From Mesorhizobium tamadayense (GTDB lineage: Bacteria > Pseudomonadota > Alphaproteobacteria > Rhizobiales > Rhizobiaceae), in assembly GCF_003863365.1 (NCBI RefSeq), contig NZ_RQXT01000006.1:62001-126000 (forward strand): DNA of 64,000 bases. The letters run 5' to 3'. This document shows, piece after piece, positions 35,994 to 43,886 of this stretch (positions are counted from its first letter, which is position 1; every line of letters begins with the position of its first letter). The translations under genes and the position numbers were made by a program. Below the pieces are notes generated by a model that made no database searches, was not told the DNA's origin, and was given only the letters and a program-made list of their open reading frames with translations.

Positions 35994-36653
35994 TCAAATC
36001 TGCAGCGCCAGCCGGCGCGCGTTGTCTATATGCCGGCTGATCGCCTCGACCGCCTTTTGCGGATCGCGGCTCTCCAGCGCCTCGATCACCGCGAGATGCT
36101 CGCGCATGACCGGCACGACGCGACCGTCGATGCGGAACCGCTCCTGGTGGATGAGCCGGATCTTCACCGAATTCACCAGATAGGCCTTGGCGATGATCTC
36201 GTTGCCCAGCGCGCTGATGAACGTGTCATGCATGGCCCAGTCGATGTTCTGGGCCCTGGCTTCCATTTCCGGTGTCGGCGTCTGCGCCAGCGCCTGCGCG
36301 AGCATGTCCTCATGCTCGCGCCGCAAGCGGGCAATCTCGGCGTCGGAAGCGTTGACGGCAAACAGCGCCACCGCCTCGCGCTCCATGAACAGGCGGAACT
36401 GGAAGGCCTCGCGGATCAGGTTGATGTCTATATGCGCGATCTGCATGCCGCGTTGCGGAATGGTGGTCAGCAGCCCCTCCGCCTCGAGCCGCGGCACGAT
36501 CTCGCGGATGGCGCCAAGCGGCAGGCCGGTAAAGGCGACCAGCTCGCGCTGCGACACGAACTGGCCGGGCCTCAGGTCGCGGGCCAGCAGATGCCGCGTG
36601 AAGCTGGCATAGGCCTTTTCCCTGAGGGTTGCCGGTTCGCTCGTGTCGTCCAT
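35994..36653 (-). CDS. GntR family regulator (FadR/FCD subgroup)
   Basis: 219 residues. Winged helix about 10-75 (GQFVSQRELVAFTGLPLGAIREIVPRLEAEGLL region), then an all-helical FCD ligand domain with the metal-type residues DWAMHDTFI, MREHLAVIEA and ISRHIDNAR. Located inside the operon between the aldolase-like gene and the binding protein, so it probably regulates its own operon through the palindrome at 37606-37617. Confidence 0.9.
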   Translation of the reverse strand: MDDTSEPATLREKAYASFTRHLLARDLRPGQFVSQRELVAFTGLPLGAIREIVPRLEAEGLLTTIPQRGMQIAHIDINLIREAFQFRLFMEREAVALFAVNASDAEIARLRREHEDMLAQALAQTPTPEMEARAQNIDWAMHDTFISALGNEIIAKAYLVNSVKIRLIHQERFRIDGRVVPVMREHLAVIEALESRDPQKAVEAISRHIDNARRLALQI

Positions 36654-36676
36654 GCCGATGCTGGTCCTCCGACGAG

Positions 36677-37561
36677 TCAGGCCGCTTGTGTTGCGAACAG
36701 CCTGTCGTAAGCGGCGCCAAGCTGCTGCCGCTCCTGCGAGGCTACCGGCTCGAGCGGCGGCCGAACCGTCAGCCAGCGCTCGTCTCCGGTCTGATGCGCC
36801 ACCATGGCCTTCACCGCCGGAATGACCGGATGCCTCAGCAATTCGAGGACAAAGCCCTCGACACGGGCCTCGTCGCGTCCGCTCTCGACAATGGCGCGAA
36901 GCTCCCCGGCGGCGAAATTGGCCATGCCGGAAATCGCGCCCTGGCCGCCGATCCGCACCGCCGGCGCCAGATGCCGTTCATCGCCGATCAGGATGATCAG
37001 GTCGCCATGCGCCTTGAGCAGCGCTTCGCTGTAGGCCCAGTTTCCACCCGAATCCTTGACCCCGGCGATCACGCCCGGATACGCCTTGCGCAGCCGGCCG
37101 ATCAGGTCGAGCGACAACTGCACCATCGTGACCGAGGGGATGTTGTAGAGTAGCATGCCGCGGGCGAGCGGACCGAGCGCGGTGAACACGGCGGCAAACC
37201 AGCCGAACAGCCCGTCGTCGCCGACATTCTTGAAATAGCTCGGCGGTGCCAACAGGATATTGCGGGCGCCGCGCTGCAAGGCTTGGCGGCACTGCTCGGC
37301 GGCGTCCTCCGCCGCATCGACGAGCACGCCGGCGACGAGCTGATCGGCCGGGATGCCTGCCGCAAGCATGGCATCGAGGACTGGTTGCCGTTCCGCCGTA
37401 CCGACGGAAGCGCCTTCACCGGTGGTTCCGAACAGCGTCACGCTGCTGCAGCCGGCATCGAGACAGGCCCTGGCATGCGCGGTCATCAGCGGAAGGGCAA
37501 TCCGCCCGGCTGCATCAAACGGGGTTGTGAGGGCAACCGACAGACCAAAGCGCGAAGCCAC
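36677..37561 (-). CDS. Dihydrodipicolinate synthase/N-acetylneuraminate lyase family protein
   Basis: 294 residues from GTG at 37561, with GGAG nine bases ahead; this gives the normal family length and N-terminus, whereas an upstream ATG lies inside the operator-like palindrome. Class I aldolase features are intact: FGTTGEGAS near 45, catalytic Tyr in MLLYNIPS and Schiff-base Lys in AGVKDSGG. Linked to a sugar-type ABC importer and a GntR regulator, so a catabolic 2-keto acid aldolase or dehydratase is likelier than lysine biosynthesis. Confidence 0.88.
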   Translation of the reverse strand: MASRFGLSVALTTPFDAAGRIALPLMTAHARACLDAGCSSVTLFGTTGEGASVGTAERQPVLDAMLAAGIPADQLVAGVLVDAAEDAAEQCRQALQRGARNILLAPPSYFKNVGDDGLFGWFAAVFTALGPLARGMLLYNIPSVTMVQLSLDLIGRLRKAYPGVIAGVKDSGGNWAYSEALLKAHGDLIILIGDERHLAPAVRIGGQGAISGMANFAAGELRAIVESGRDEARVEGFVLELLRHPVIPAVKAMVAHQTGDERWLTVRPPLEPVASQERQQLGAAYDRLFATQAA

Positions 37562-37605
37562 TTGCAAAGTCTCCAATTCATCAACCTGTACGCAGCCGTA
37601 CCACG

Positions 37606-37617
37606 CTAACATGTTAG
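37606..37617. promoter_or_regulatory. Perfect 12-bp palindrome, candidate GntR operator
   Basis: CTAACATGTTAG lies about 45 bp upstream of the DHDPS-family start codon, in the only plausible promoter region of the six-gene minus-strand operon. Size and symmetry suit a FadR-type GntR dimer. Confidence 0.5.
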
Positions 37618-37677
37618 ATGTAAACAAGCTTGTCGATCACGCTCGGATGCGACCGGAAACAATTCACCCGAAATAAT

Positions 37678-37825
37678 TCACAATGCCTGCAAAGCCAGCC
37701 CCGCCAGCGCAGATCCCGCCAGCGTCGGCAGCATGCCGGCTTTCAGCCTGAGCATAGCGACCATCGCCGCTATGGACAGCAGCGCGGTCGAGCGAGGAGA
37801 CCTCCGGAAGCGGCCCGTCCCTACG
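37678..37825 (-). pseudogene. chrA: C-terminal remnant of a second chrA
   Basis: On the minus strand, ending in TGA at 37678, the frame encodes LLSIAAMVAMLRLKAGMLP then TLAGSALAGLALQAL. The adjacent frame just upstream supplies LPEVSSLDRAA. This matches the end of the intact ChrA in the window (FSSLNLPSLVLTLGAMLAVF, then RFKIGMIPVLVA), with a frameshift between the two parts. It sits directly downstream of the DUF1259 gene on the same strand. Confidence 0.65.
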
Positions 37826-37827
37826 AT

Positions 37828-38685
37828 CTAGCTGTTCGCTAGGTTCATCTTGTCGAGCGCCAGCTTGGCGGCGTCATCGTTAGCCCAGAAATGCATGAAG
37901 AAGAGCCGCGGCTGCTCTTCCAGCATGTGACTATGCAAAGCCGTCACCTCGATGCCGTTGTCGCGCAGAGTTCGAAGAACGGGATTCACCTCTGAAGCGA
38001 TCAGGACGAAATCTCCCGTGATCGCCGCCTTGCCGGCCCCGGTCGGCTGGAAATTGATGGCGATGGCGCTGCCCATCGATGCCGGGACCGCCATGCCGCC
38101 GTCGGTGATCTTTTCGGCTCGCGGGATGCTGAACTGATAGACGCTTTCGCTCGCCTTGCCTTTGCGGCCAATGGCCTGGTCGACGGCGAAACCGATCTGC
38201 TGGGCGGAAGCTTGTGTTTGCGCTGCATTCCCCATCGGCGTCTTGCTCAAGGCCAGTCCGTCGTGAAGTGCCGTGGCGAGCGTGACCGGATCGCCCTGGC
38301 CAAAGACATGCATGTAGAGGGTCATCGGCTCGGCGCGCAGCAAATGGTTGTGCAACGCGGTGATCTCGATCCCGGTTTCTTCAAGCTTCTTCATGACCGG
38401 GTTCGCCTCGTCCTGGGTCAGGACGATGTCCCCCATGACCATTGCCTGGTTTCCCATGGGCTCGAACGCGATCCAGCCTCCGAGGGCAAACCCTGGTTTC
38501 AGGGATACGCCATCAAGCGATACCTTCAGGTCGGTTCGCAGCAGTCCGACCCGGTAGACGCCATCAGGCATTTCCGTTCCGGCTTTGCCGAACGTCTTTG
38601 CTACCATTTTCCAATCTGGGGCAGCCGAGGCGGGCTGGAGCAGCGCCGACGTCCAGCAGCATTGCACCAGCCATGAGTTTTGCAT
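37828..38685 (-). CDS. DUF1259 (LppY/LpqO-like) secreted protein
   Basis: 285 residues from the ATG at 38685. Two repeats of the DUF1259 unit are visible, each with a histidine motif (TALHNHLL and TALHSHML) followed by YMHVFGQGDP or FMHFWANDD. The mature part begins near ASAAPDWK. The signal peptide in this frame is poor (W, Q and CC, no basic residue), while an ATG at 38689 in another frame, better spaced from AAGGAG, begins MHAKLMAGAMLL; a frameshift in the signal peptide is possible. Members accompany chromate-resistance genes in rhizobia (from memory); function unknown. Confidence 0.75.
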   Translation of the reverse strand: MQNSWLVQCCWTSALLQPASAAPDWKMVAKTFGKAGTEMPDGVYRVGLLRTDLKVSLDGVSLKPGFALGGWIAFEPMGNQAMVMGDIVLTQDEANPVMKKLEETGIEITALHNHLLRAEPMTLYMHVFGQGDPVTLATALHDGLALSKTPMGNAAQTQASAQQIGFAVDQAIGRKGKASESVYQFSIPRAEKITDGGMAVPASMGSAIAINFQPTGAGKAAITGDFVLIASEVNPVLRTLRDNGIEVTALHSHMLEEQPRLFFMHFWANDDAAKLALDKMNLANS

Positions 38686-38728
38686 GCATGGGGTTTCTCC
38701 TTGTGATTTGCCCCCATTGCCCAATTCA

Positions 38729-39199
38729 TCACGCCGCCGCCGGCTTCATGGCGGGTGGCCAACTATGCGTCTCCGCCTTGCGACGCGAAGCCCAAGCATA
38801 GAGCGCGTCATAGATGACGAATCCGTGTTTCAGTACCTCGTGGTCGTCCGGACTGAGGTCCCGCAGTCCCATTGAGATGGCAAGCAGCCCTGCCGACTGT
38901 GGCGTCAGATCGTGCCGGTCCGTGTCGGCGCCGCGCACGATCGCGGCGATGGTCACGATCGCCGGGTCGCGCTCAAGACCGTATTTGGAAACGAAAGTGT
39001 CGAAGCTGCAGCCGTCGCCGACATGGGTGAATTCGACGTCGGGCACGTCGTAGGGCGTGGCGCCCGTCTCGTTGGCAACCTTGACTACCTGATCGGGCGG
39101 CACGAAGAGGAACTCCGGTTCCTTGTCGATGAAACGCTCAATCAGCCAGGGGCAGGCAATACGATCGATGACCGGACGTTCGCGGGTAACCCATTTCAT
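38729..39199 (-). CDS. ChrB C-terminal-domain protein (chromate resistance)
   Basis: 156 residues covering only the ChrB C-terminal domain. It aligns with the C-terminal half of the full ChrB encoded at 40277: WVTRERPVIDRIACPWLIER against WVTRRDVHVDRIACSWLIRR, and THVGDGCSFDTF against THEGDRCSFEVL. It lacks the N-terminal domain. ATGA overlap with the SOD-rhodanese gene shows tight coupling. The conserved Cys residues may sense or bind metal. Confidence 0.85.
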   Translation of the reverse strand: MKWVTRERPVIDRIACPWLIERFIDKEPEFLFVPPDQVVKVANETGATPYDVPDVEFTHVGDGCSFDTFVSKYGLERDPAIVTIAAIVRGADTDRHDLTPQSAGLLAISMGLRDLSPDDHEVLKHGFVIYDALYAWASRRKAETHSWPPAMKPAAA

Positions 39200-40167
39200 G
39201 GCGCAATCCTTTCTTCACTGGTCAGAGGGATGGTGGGCGCGCCGATCGCGTGCCAAGCGGCAATGCCACCCGAAAGCGCTACTGCGTCGACGCCGCGCCG
39301 CCGCAGTTCGGCCACCGCGTCGCCCGAGACCTGAAAGCCATAAAGGCAATAGACGATGACCGGCATGTCCTTCGGCAGCTCATCCGCCCAGTCGGCGATC
39401 TTCTCCGGGGCACGAAGCTTGGCTCCAGGCAGCATGTCGCTGCGTTTTGCCATATCCTCTGCGAGGCAGACGTCGAGCAGAACGAGATCTTCTCCACTAT
39501 CAAGGCGCGCCCGCAGTTCCTCCGGCGCGACCGCCGGAACACTTTCAAGCGATTCGGGTCTCAGTGCGGGATCGGGCTGCGCGATGGCTCGGCGGTGGCG
39601 GGCAGCGACTCGCTCCCAATGAATGTTCTTCATGAAGGCATCGACATACGCGCCGGCCTTGGCGCCGAAATCGAGATGATAGGCGTGCTCGTACATGTCG
39701 AGCGCAAGGATGGGTACGCCGCCGGCGAGGCAGTTGGTGTGGTCCGCTGCCCATTGGATCATGAGCCTGTCGCGCCGCTCCGACCAGGTCAGCAGAGTCC
39801 ACCCGGAGCCTCCGGCCTGCGCCTTGGCGCATGCCGTGAATTTGGCGCGCCAAGCCGCCACGCTGCCGAAGTCCCGCTCCAGCGCTGCAGCGAGATCGCC
39901 GGCCGCATCCCCGGAGCCGCCCAGCCCGTCGAAATAGATTTCGTGCAGGATCGCCGAGTTGGCGGCGACCAGCTCCTCCCGCTTCAGCCCGTTGATATCG
40001 AAGACCGGTGCCGCGTTCCAATCGAGTTCGTCGAGCCGCCGTTCGATTGCATTAAGGCGGCGAACGGCACCGCCATAGTTGTTCTCGTAATGGCTCGCTA
40101 GCAGCCGTTCGGAAAGGCCCTCGAGCCGGGGCGGCTTGAATGGCAGTGGCATGATCTGGTGGGGCAT
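39196..40167 (-). CDS. Fe/Mn superoxide dismutase fused to a rhodanese domain
   Basis: 323 residues from the ATG at 40167. Residues 1-195 are an iron/manganese superoxide dismutase with all four metal ligands in place: His26 (ASHYENN), His75 (AILHEIY), Asp157 and His161 (LDMYEHAYH). Residues about 210-318 are a rhodanese domain with Cys274 in VYCLYGFQVSGDA. Chromate operons elsewhere carry a separate SOD (ChrC) and a rhodanese-like protein (ChrE); here they are one polypeptide. Likely detoxifies superoxide made during chromate reduction. No signal peptide. Confidence 0.9.
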   Translation of the reverse strand: MPHQIMPLPFKPPRLEGLSERLLASHYENNYGGAVRRLNAIERRLDELDWNAAPVFDINGLKREELVAANSAILHEIYFDGLGGSGDAAGDLAAALERDFGSVAAWRAKFTACAKAQAGGSGWTLLTWSERRDRLMIQWAADHTNCLAGGVPILALDMYEHAYHLDFGAKAGAYVDAFMKNIHWERVAARHRRAIAQPDPALRPESLESVPAVAPEELRARLDSGEDLVLLDVCLAEDMAKRSDMLPGAKLRAPEKIADWADELPKDMPVIVYCLYGFQVSGDAVAELRRRGVDAVALSGGIAAWHAIGAPTIPLTSEERIAP

Positions 40168-40229
40168 CTTTTCCTCGCTCCGGAGCACGGGCTATCCGTC
40201 GGGAGTCGAACGCTATGCCCAAACAAGAG

Positions 40230-40247
40230 ATGATACAAGTGTTGCAT
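40230..40247. promoter_or_regulatory. Dyad operator candidate in the chr divergent promoter
   Basis: ATG-N2-ACA-N2-TGT-N2-CAT is an interrupted 18-bp palindrome in the 109-bp gap between the divergent SOD-rhodanese and chrB genes. Position suits a regulator controlling both directions; ChrB itself is a chromate-sensing regulator in other systems. Confidence 0.5.
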
Positions 40248-40276
40248 TTCAATCCGCCCGTGATACGGTTTCACTT

Positions 40277-41254
40277 ATGAGTGAGGGGAGATCGACGGAA
40301 GGACGTTGGCTGCTGCTTATCCATCAGCTGCCAAGCAAGCCGGCTTATTTCCGCGTGAAGATCTGGCGGCGGCTGCAAGGCATCGGCGCGGTCGCAGTCA
40401 AAAGCACCGTTTACGCACTGCCGGCCAACGCCGAGATGCAGGAGGATTTCGAATGGCTTCTGAAGGAGATCGTCGCGGGCGGCGGTGAAGCCATGATGTG
40501 CGAGGCGCGCCTTGTCGATGGCCTGTCGGATGCTCAGGTCCGGGCGCTGTTCGACGCCGCGCGTGACGCCGACTATGCGGAGATCGTTAAGGGGGCGCGA
40601 GAACTGGCAACTGAGATCGAGGCAAACGCGACGTCGGAAAAGCATGCGGAAGCGCGTTCGCAACTCGGCCGCCTGCGAAAGCGGCTCGCCGAAGTCGTGG
40701 CGATCGATTTTTTCGGGGCCAGCGGTCGCCTTGCAGTCGAGGGATACTTCGCCGAGGTCGAGGCAATGCTTGAACAGGATGAGCCCATGACGAAGGAACC
40801 CAAAGCGGCTGCCGAACCGGGCGCGCTCAAGGGCCGGATCTGGGTCACGCGCCGCGATGTACATGTCGACCGCATTGCCTGCAGCTGGCTGATCCGTCGC
40901 TTCATCGATGCCGACGCAACGATCCGCTTCGTTGCGGGAAAGGGATATGTGCCGAAGGAGGGTGAATTGCGCTTCGACATGTTCGAGGGCGAGATCACCC
41001 ATGAGGGGGATCGCTGCAGCTTCGAGGTACTGCTTGCCCGCGCCGGAATAGCCGATCCGGCGTTGCAGGCCATCGCGGAGGTCGTACACGATATCGATCT
41101 CAAGGACGGCAAGTTCAATCGCGAGGAGACTACCGGCATTGCCAGCTTGATCGCCGGTATCGCGATGGCGAATGCAAGCGACGAGCAAAGGATCGCCGAG
41201 GGCGCTTCGGTATTCGACAACCTCTATCGCTATTTCCGCTCGAAAAAAGGGTGA
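40277..41254 (+). CDS. chrB: Chromate resistance regulator/sensor ChrB
   Basis: 325 residues from the ATG at 40277. N-terminal domain has WLLLIHQLPSKPAYFRVKIW and KSTVYALP, typical of full ChrB, and the C-terminal ChrB domain starts near residue 190 (RIWVTRRDVHVDRIACSWLI). In Ochrobactrum and Cupriavidus ChrB senses chromate and regulates chrA. The Shine-Dalgarno is weak. Forms a unit with chrA, 7 bp downstream. Confidence 0.92.
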   Translation: MSEGRSTEGRWLLLIHQLPSKPAYFRVKIWRRLQGIGAVAVKSTVYALPANAEMQEDFEWLLKEIVAGGGEAMMCEARLVDGLSDAQVRALFDAARDADYAEIVKGARELATEIEANATSEKHAEARSQLGRLRKRLAEVVAIDFFGASGRLAVEGYFAEVEAMLEQDEPMTKEPKAAAEPGALKGRIWVTRRDVHVDRIACSWLIRRFIDADATIRFVAGKGYVPKEGELRFDMFEGEITHEGDRCSFEVLLARAGIADPALQAIAEVVHDIDLKDGKFNREETTGIASLIAGIAMANASDEQRIAEGASVFDNLYRYFRSKKG

Positions 41255-41261
41255 CTGAGCC

Positions 41262-42677
41262 ATGGCAAATCCAAACGGCGCCATGACGGCACCAACCCAG
41301 CCGACCGAAGTAACGGGCCATGGCGTTTCGTTCGCCGAGGCAACGCGGGTGTGGGCTCGCGTCGCCGCGCTCAGTTTCGGCGGGCCGGCCGGTCAGATTG
41401 CCATGATGCACCGGATCATTGTCGAGGAAAAACGCTGGATCGGCGAGACGAGGTTCCTGCATGCGCTGAATTATTGCACGCTGCTGCCCGGTCCGGAGGC
41501 GCAGCAATTGGCCATCTACATCGGCTGGCTCATGCACAAGACCAAAGGGGGCCTTGTCGCTGGCATCCTGTTCGTGCTGCCGGGCGCGATCGCCATCATG
41601 GCGCTCAGCTGGATTTATGCAATTTTCGGCAATGTTGGTGCGGTTCAGGCGCTCTTCTTCGGCCTGAAGGCTGCGGTCCTTGCGATCGTGCTTGAAGCAG
41701 TTTCGCGGATCGGCAGGCGGGCGCTCAAAAACAATGTCATGATCGGGCTCGCGGCAGCGGCCTTTCTTGCTCTTTTTCTCTTCCACGCGCCGTTTCCGTT
41801 GGTCATCCTGATCGCCGGCGCGATCGGTTTTGTCGGCGGGCGAGCGGGCTGGGCCTCATTCACCCCAGGCAACGGCCACGGCAAGGTCGGTGGCATGCAG
41901 GTCGCCGATGCCGATACAGTTCTGGGCGAAGGGGTACCAGCACATGCTCGGCCACCCGTCGGCTGGTCGCTGAAGATTGCAGCGGTGTTTCTGGCGCTAT
42001 GGTTCGTGCCGGTCCTGGGATTGCTGGTGTTGCTTGGGCAAGGCAATGTCTTCACCGACATCGCCATCTTCTTTTCCAAGATGGCGATGGTGACCTTCGG
42101 CGGAGCCTATGCGGTGCTCGCTTATGTCGCGCAGCAAGGTGTCGAGCACTATGGCTGGCTCAAGCCGGGAGAAATGCTGGATGGCCTCGGCATGGCCGAG
42201 ACCACGCCCGGCCCGCTGATCATGGTCACCCAGTTCGTCGGTTTCATGGGCGCCTACCGGGCGCCAGGAGTGCTTAGCCCCCTTGTCGCCGGAACGCTCG
42301 GCGGCCTGCTAACGACGTGGGTCACGTTCGTTCCCTGCTTCCTATGGATATTTCTAGGCGCACCGTTCATGGAAACGATGCGCAGCAACAAGGCCCTGTC
42401 CTCGGCGCTGTCTGCCATTACTGCAGCAGTTGTCGGTGTGATCTTGAACCTGGCCGTGTGGTTCGCGCTTCATGTGCTGTTCCGCGAACTGCTTGAGGTC
42501 CACTGGCTCGGCATGAAGCTGGATGTGCCGGTGTTCAGCTCCTTGAATCTCCCCTCGCTGGTCCTTACGCTCGGCGCAATGCTTGCCGTTTTCCGTTTCA
42601 AGATCGGCATGATCCCGGTGCTGGTGGCATGCTCGATCCTCGGCCTGCTCTACGGCGTGGCGACCGGAACGATCTGA
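41262..42677 (+). CDS. chrA: Chromate efflux transporter ChrA
   Basis: 471 residues, a long (two-domain) CHR transporter with about ten membrane helices. Each half has the CHR signature: LSFGGPAGQIAMMHR with LLPGPEAQQLAIYIGW in the first, and VTFGGAYAVLAYVAQQ with ETTPGPLIMVTQFVGF in the second. Extrudes chromate from the cytoplasm using the proton motive force. A loop near 200-225 separates the halves. Confidence 0.95.
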   Translation: MANPNGAMTAPTQPTEVTGHGVSFAEATRVWARVAALSFGGPAGQIAMMHRIIVEEKRWIGETRFLHALNYCTLLPGPEAQQLAIYIGWLMHKTKGGLVAGILFVLPGAIAIMALSWIYAIFGNVGAVQALFFGLKAAVLAIVLEAVSRIGRRALKNNVMIGLAAAAFLALFLFHAPFPLVILIAGAIGFVGGRAGWASFTPGNGHGKVGGMQVADADTVLGEGVPAHARPPVGWSLKIAAVFLALWFVPVLGLLVLLGQGNVFTDIAIFFSKMAMVTFGGAYAVLAYVAQQGVEHYGWLKPGEMLDGLGMAETTPGPLIMVTQFVGFMGAYRAPGVLSPLVAGTLGGLLTTWVTFVPCFLWIFLGAPFMETMRSNKALSSALSAITAAVVGVILNLAVWFALHVLFRELLEVHWLGMKLDVPVFSSLNLPSLVLTLGAMLAVFRFKIGMIPVLVACSILGLLYGVATGTI

Positions 42678-42873
42678 GCTTCTAGGCCCCGCACGCCCTT
42701 TGCCAAAGATTTGACGGACGCTTTGCCAGAACTGAACGTGGGGCAAATCGTTGGGCTGACGCCTCTCAGGGTCGTCGTGGGGAAAGCCTCTTGCCGAAGG
42801 CAGGACACACCTGCCAATTGTCAAGGAAGGCCAAACTTCCGCCCCGCCTTCCCTTTGAGACCAGCTTTGCGCC

Positions 42874-43662
42874 TTACTGCGCCGTCCAGCCGCCATCCAT
42901 CGGCAGGGTTGTGCCGGTGATCTGCCTGGCGGCGTCCGAGCACAGGAACAGCGTCAGCGCGGCAAGCTCCTCGACGGTGACGAACTCCTTGGTCGGCTGG
43001 GCGGCGAGCAGCACGTCGTGCTTGACCTGCTCCTCGGTCATGCCGCGCGCCTTCATCGTGTCGGGGATCTGCTTCTCGACCAGCGGCGTCCAGACATAGC
43101 CGGGGGCGATCGCGTTGACGGTGATGCCGTCCTGCGCCACTTCCAGCGCCACCGTCTTGGTCAGGCCGGCAATGCCGTGCTTGGCCGAGACATAGGCCGA
43201 CTTGAACGGCGAGGCGACCAGCGCGTGCGCCGAGGCCGTATTGATGATGCGGCCCCATTTGCGGCTCTTCATGCCGGGCAGCGCCGCCTTGATGGCGTAA
43301 AAGGCGGCAAGCAGGTTGATGCGGATGATCGCCTCCCATTTGTCGTCGGGAAACTCGTCGATCGGCGCGACATGCTGGATGCCGGCATTGTTGACCAGGA
43401 TGTCGAGGCTACCGAACGCCGCTTCGGCCTCGCGGATCATCGCGGTCACCGCCGCGCCGTCCATCATATTGGCGCCCGAGTAGCGGCATTTGACGCCGAA
43501 ATCCCTCTCGATGCCGGCCCGCTCCTGCTCGATCGCCGCGGCATCGCCAAGGCCGTTGATGGTGACGTTGGCGCCCTCGGCGGCAAAGGCGCGGGCGATT
43601 GCCAGGCCGATGCCGCTGGTCGAGCCGGTGACGAGCGCATTCTTCGAAGACAGGGAACCCAT
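42874..43662 (-). CDS. bdhA: 3-hydroxybutyrate dehydrogenase
   Basis: 262 residues, a classical short-chain dehydrogenase: TGSTSGIGLAIA (NAD site), NNAGIQHVAPI, catalytic Ser in NTASAHALVAS and Y-x3-K in SAYVSAKHG. IQHVAPIEDFP-like and GYVWTPLVEKQI sequences are characteristic of BdhA. Oxidises D-3-hydroxybutyrate to acetoacetate, linking PHB turnover to central metabolism. Divergent from an acetoacetate decarboxylase gene. Confidence 0.93.
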   Translation of the reverse strand: MGSLSSKNALVTGSTSGIGLAIARAFAAEGANVTINGLGDAAAIEQERAGIERDFGVKCRYSGANMMDGAAVTAMIREAEAAFGSLDILVNNAGIQHVAPIDEFPDDKWEAIIRINLLAAFYAIKAALPGMKSRKWGRIINTASAHALVASPFKSAYVSAKHGIAGLTKTVALEVAQDGITVNAIAPGYVWTPLVEKQIPDTMKARGMTEEQVKHDVLLAAQPTKEFVTVEELAALTLFLCSDAARQITGTTLPMDGGWTAQ

Positions 43663-43800
43663 GAAAAATCTCGCGACAGATGGGAGGGATTATGAAGGCA
43701 CATAGTTTGTGCGCCGCAGCATGACAATGCCATGGCCGTATGTCGCTGCGATTGCAATGTTGTGATGCTGTCCGGGAGCCGTGAAGCTGGCGCTCAAGGA

Positions 43801-43822
43801 CCATGACATGGCACTGTCATGG
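43801..43822. promoter_or_regulatory. Perfect palindrome in the bdhA-adc divergent region
   Basis: CCATGACA (43801-43808) and TGTCATGG (43815-43822) with a 6-bp spacer. A related sequence with ATGACA and CCATGG occurs at about 43721-43735, closer to bdhA. Together they look like operator sites of one regulator controlling both directions. Confidence 0.5.
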
Positions 43823-43886
43823 TGCCGTGCAACATATTCTTCCTGCGCGTCTCGCGCGTGTCATCCTGAACCGATGGGTGAATAGC

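Noticed and set aside
43803..43886. N-terminal extension of the acetoacetate decarboxylase from ATG 43803
   Set aside because: The ATG lies inside a perfect palindrome and the extra 28 residues do not fit the family; the TTG at 43887 aligns with the usual N-terminus.
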